A program made the position numbers and the translations under genes. This document shows, piece after piece, positions 5,989 through 5,990 of a stretch of DNA of 5,990 nucleotides. Source of the DNA: Chlamydiota bacterium (lineage in GTDB: Bacteria; Chlamydiota; Chlamydiia; Chlamydiales; SM23-39); NCBI GenBank assembly GCA_027459365.1, contig DAIDIM010000209.1, forward strand, positions 1 to 5,990. Direction: 5' to 3'. Under the pieces are notes generated by a model. The model was given only the letters and a program-made list of their open reading frames with translations, ran no database searches and was not told the origin of the DNA. Within the stretch, counting starts at the first letter, position 1. Each line of letters begins with the position of its first letter.

Positions 5989-5990
5989 GG

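Overview
The window looks like a chromosomal segment from a bacterium of the Chlamydiota, probably one of the amoeba- or arthropod-associated 'environmental' families. The main basis is the alanyl-tRNA synthetase: stretches such as HIRSLSFAIADG and the KLKDTYGFPLEEIELIAKDE region recall chlamydial AlaRS. This is a judgement from memory, not a search. The other genes fit a lineage-specific accessory set: short, AT-rich, and mostly without recognisable function.

Layout from left to right. (1) Bases 1-106 form a long imperfect inverted repeat, just downstream of the first gene. (2) Bases 137-1334, minus strand, hold two adjacent GNAT-fold acetyltransferase genes transcribed leftward. They are separated by 4 bases and preceded by a good promoter match at 1350-1379. 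The promoter-distal protein keeps the acetyl-CoA loop; the promoter-proximal one has lost it. (3) Bases 1470-1991, minus strand, encode a small helix-rich protein of unknown function with a C-terminal decapeptide repeat that places a Cys every ten residues. (4) Bases 1992-2190 form a divergent AT-rich intergenic region with a candidate promoter for each flanking gene and a 12-bp perfect palindrome. (5) Bases 2191-4812, plus strand, hold a complete alaS, the only housekeeping gene here. (6) Bases 4813-4935 contain a perfect 19-bp inverted repeat between two convergent genes. (7) Bases 4936 to the right edge, minus strand, encode an unrecognised protein with an N-terminal hydrophobic region and a 2x10-residue tandem repeat; its 5' end may lie outside the window.

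alaS appears to be monocistronic. It stands out from its neighbours by frequent C-ending codons, while the flanking genes are AT-rich with A/T-ending codons. That suggests an old core gene embedded among lineage-specific or acquired genes. The two GNAT genes are probably co-transcribed and translationally coupled. No functional link between alaS and the other genes is visible. I found no tRNA or rRNA gene, CRISPR array, transposase or recognisable defence or secretion system. No stretch longer than 300 bases lacks a gene.
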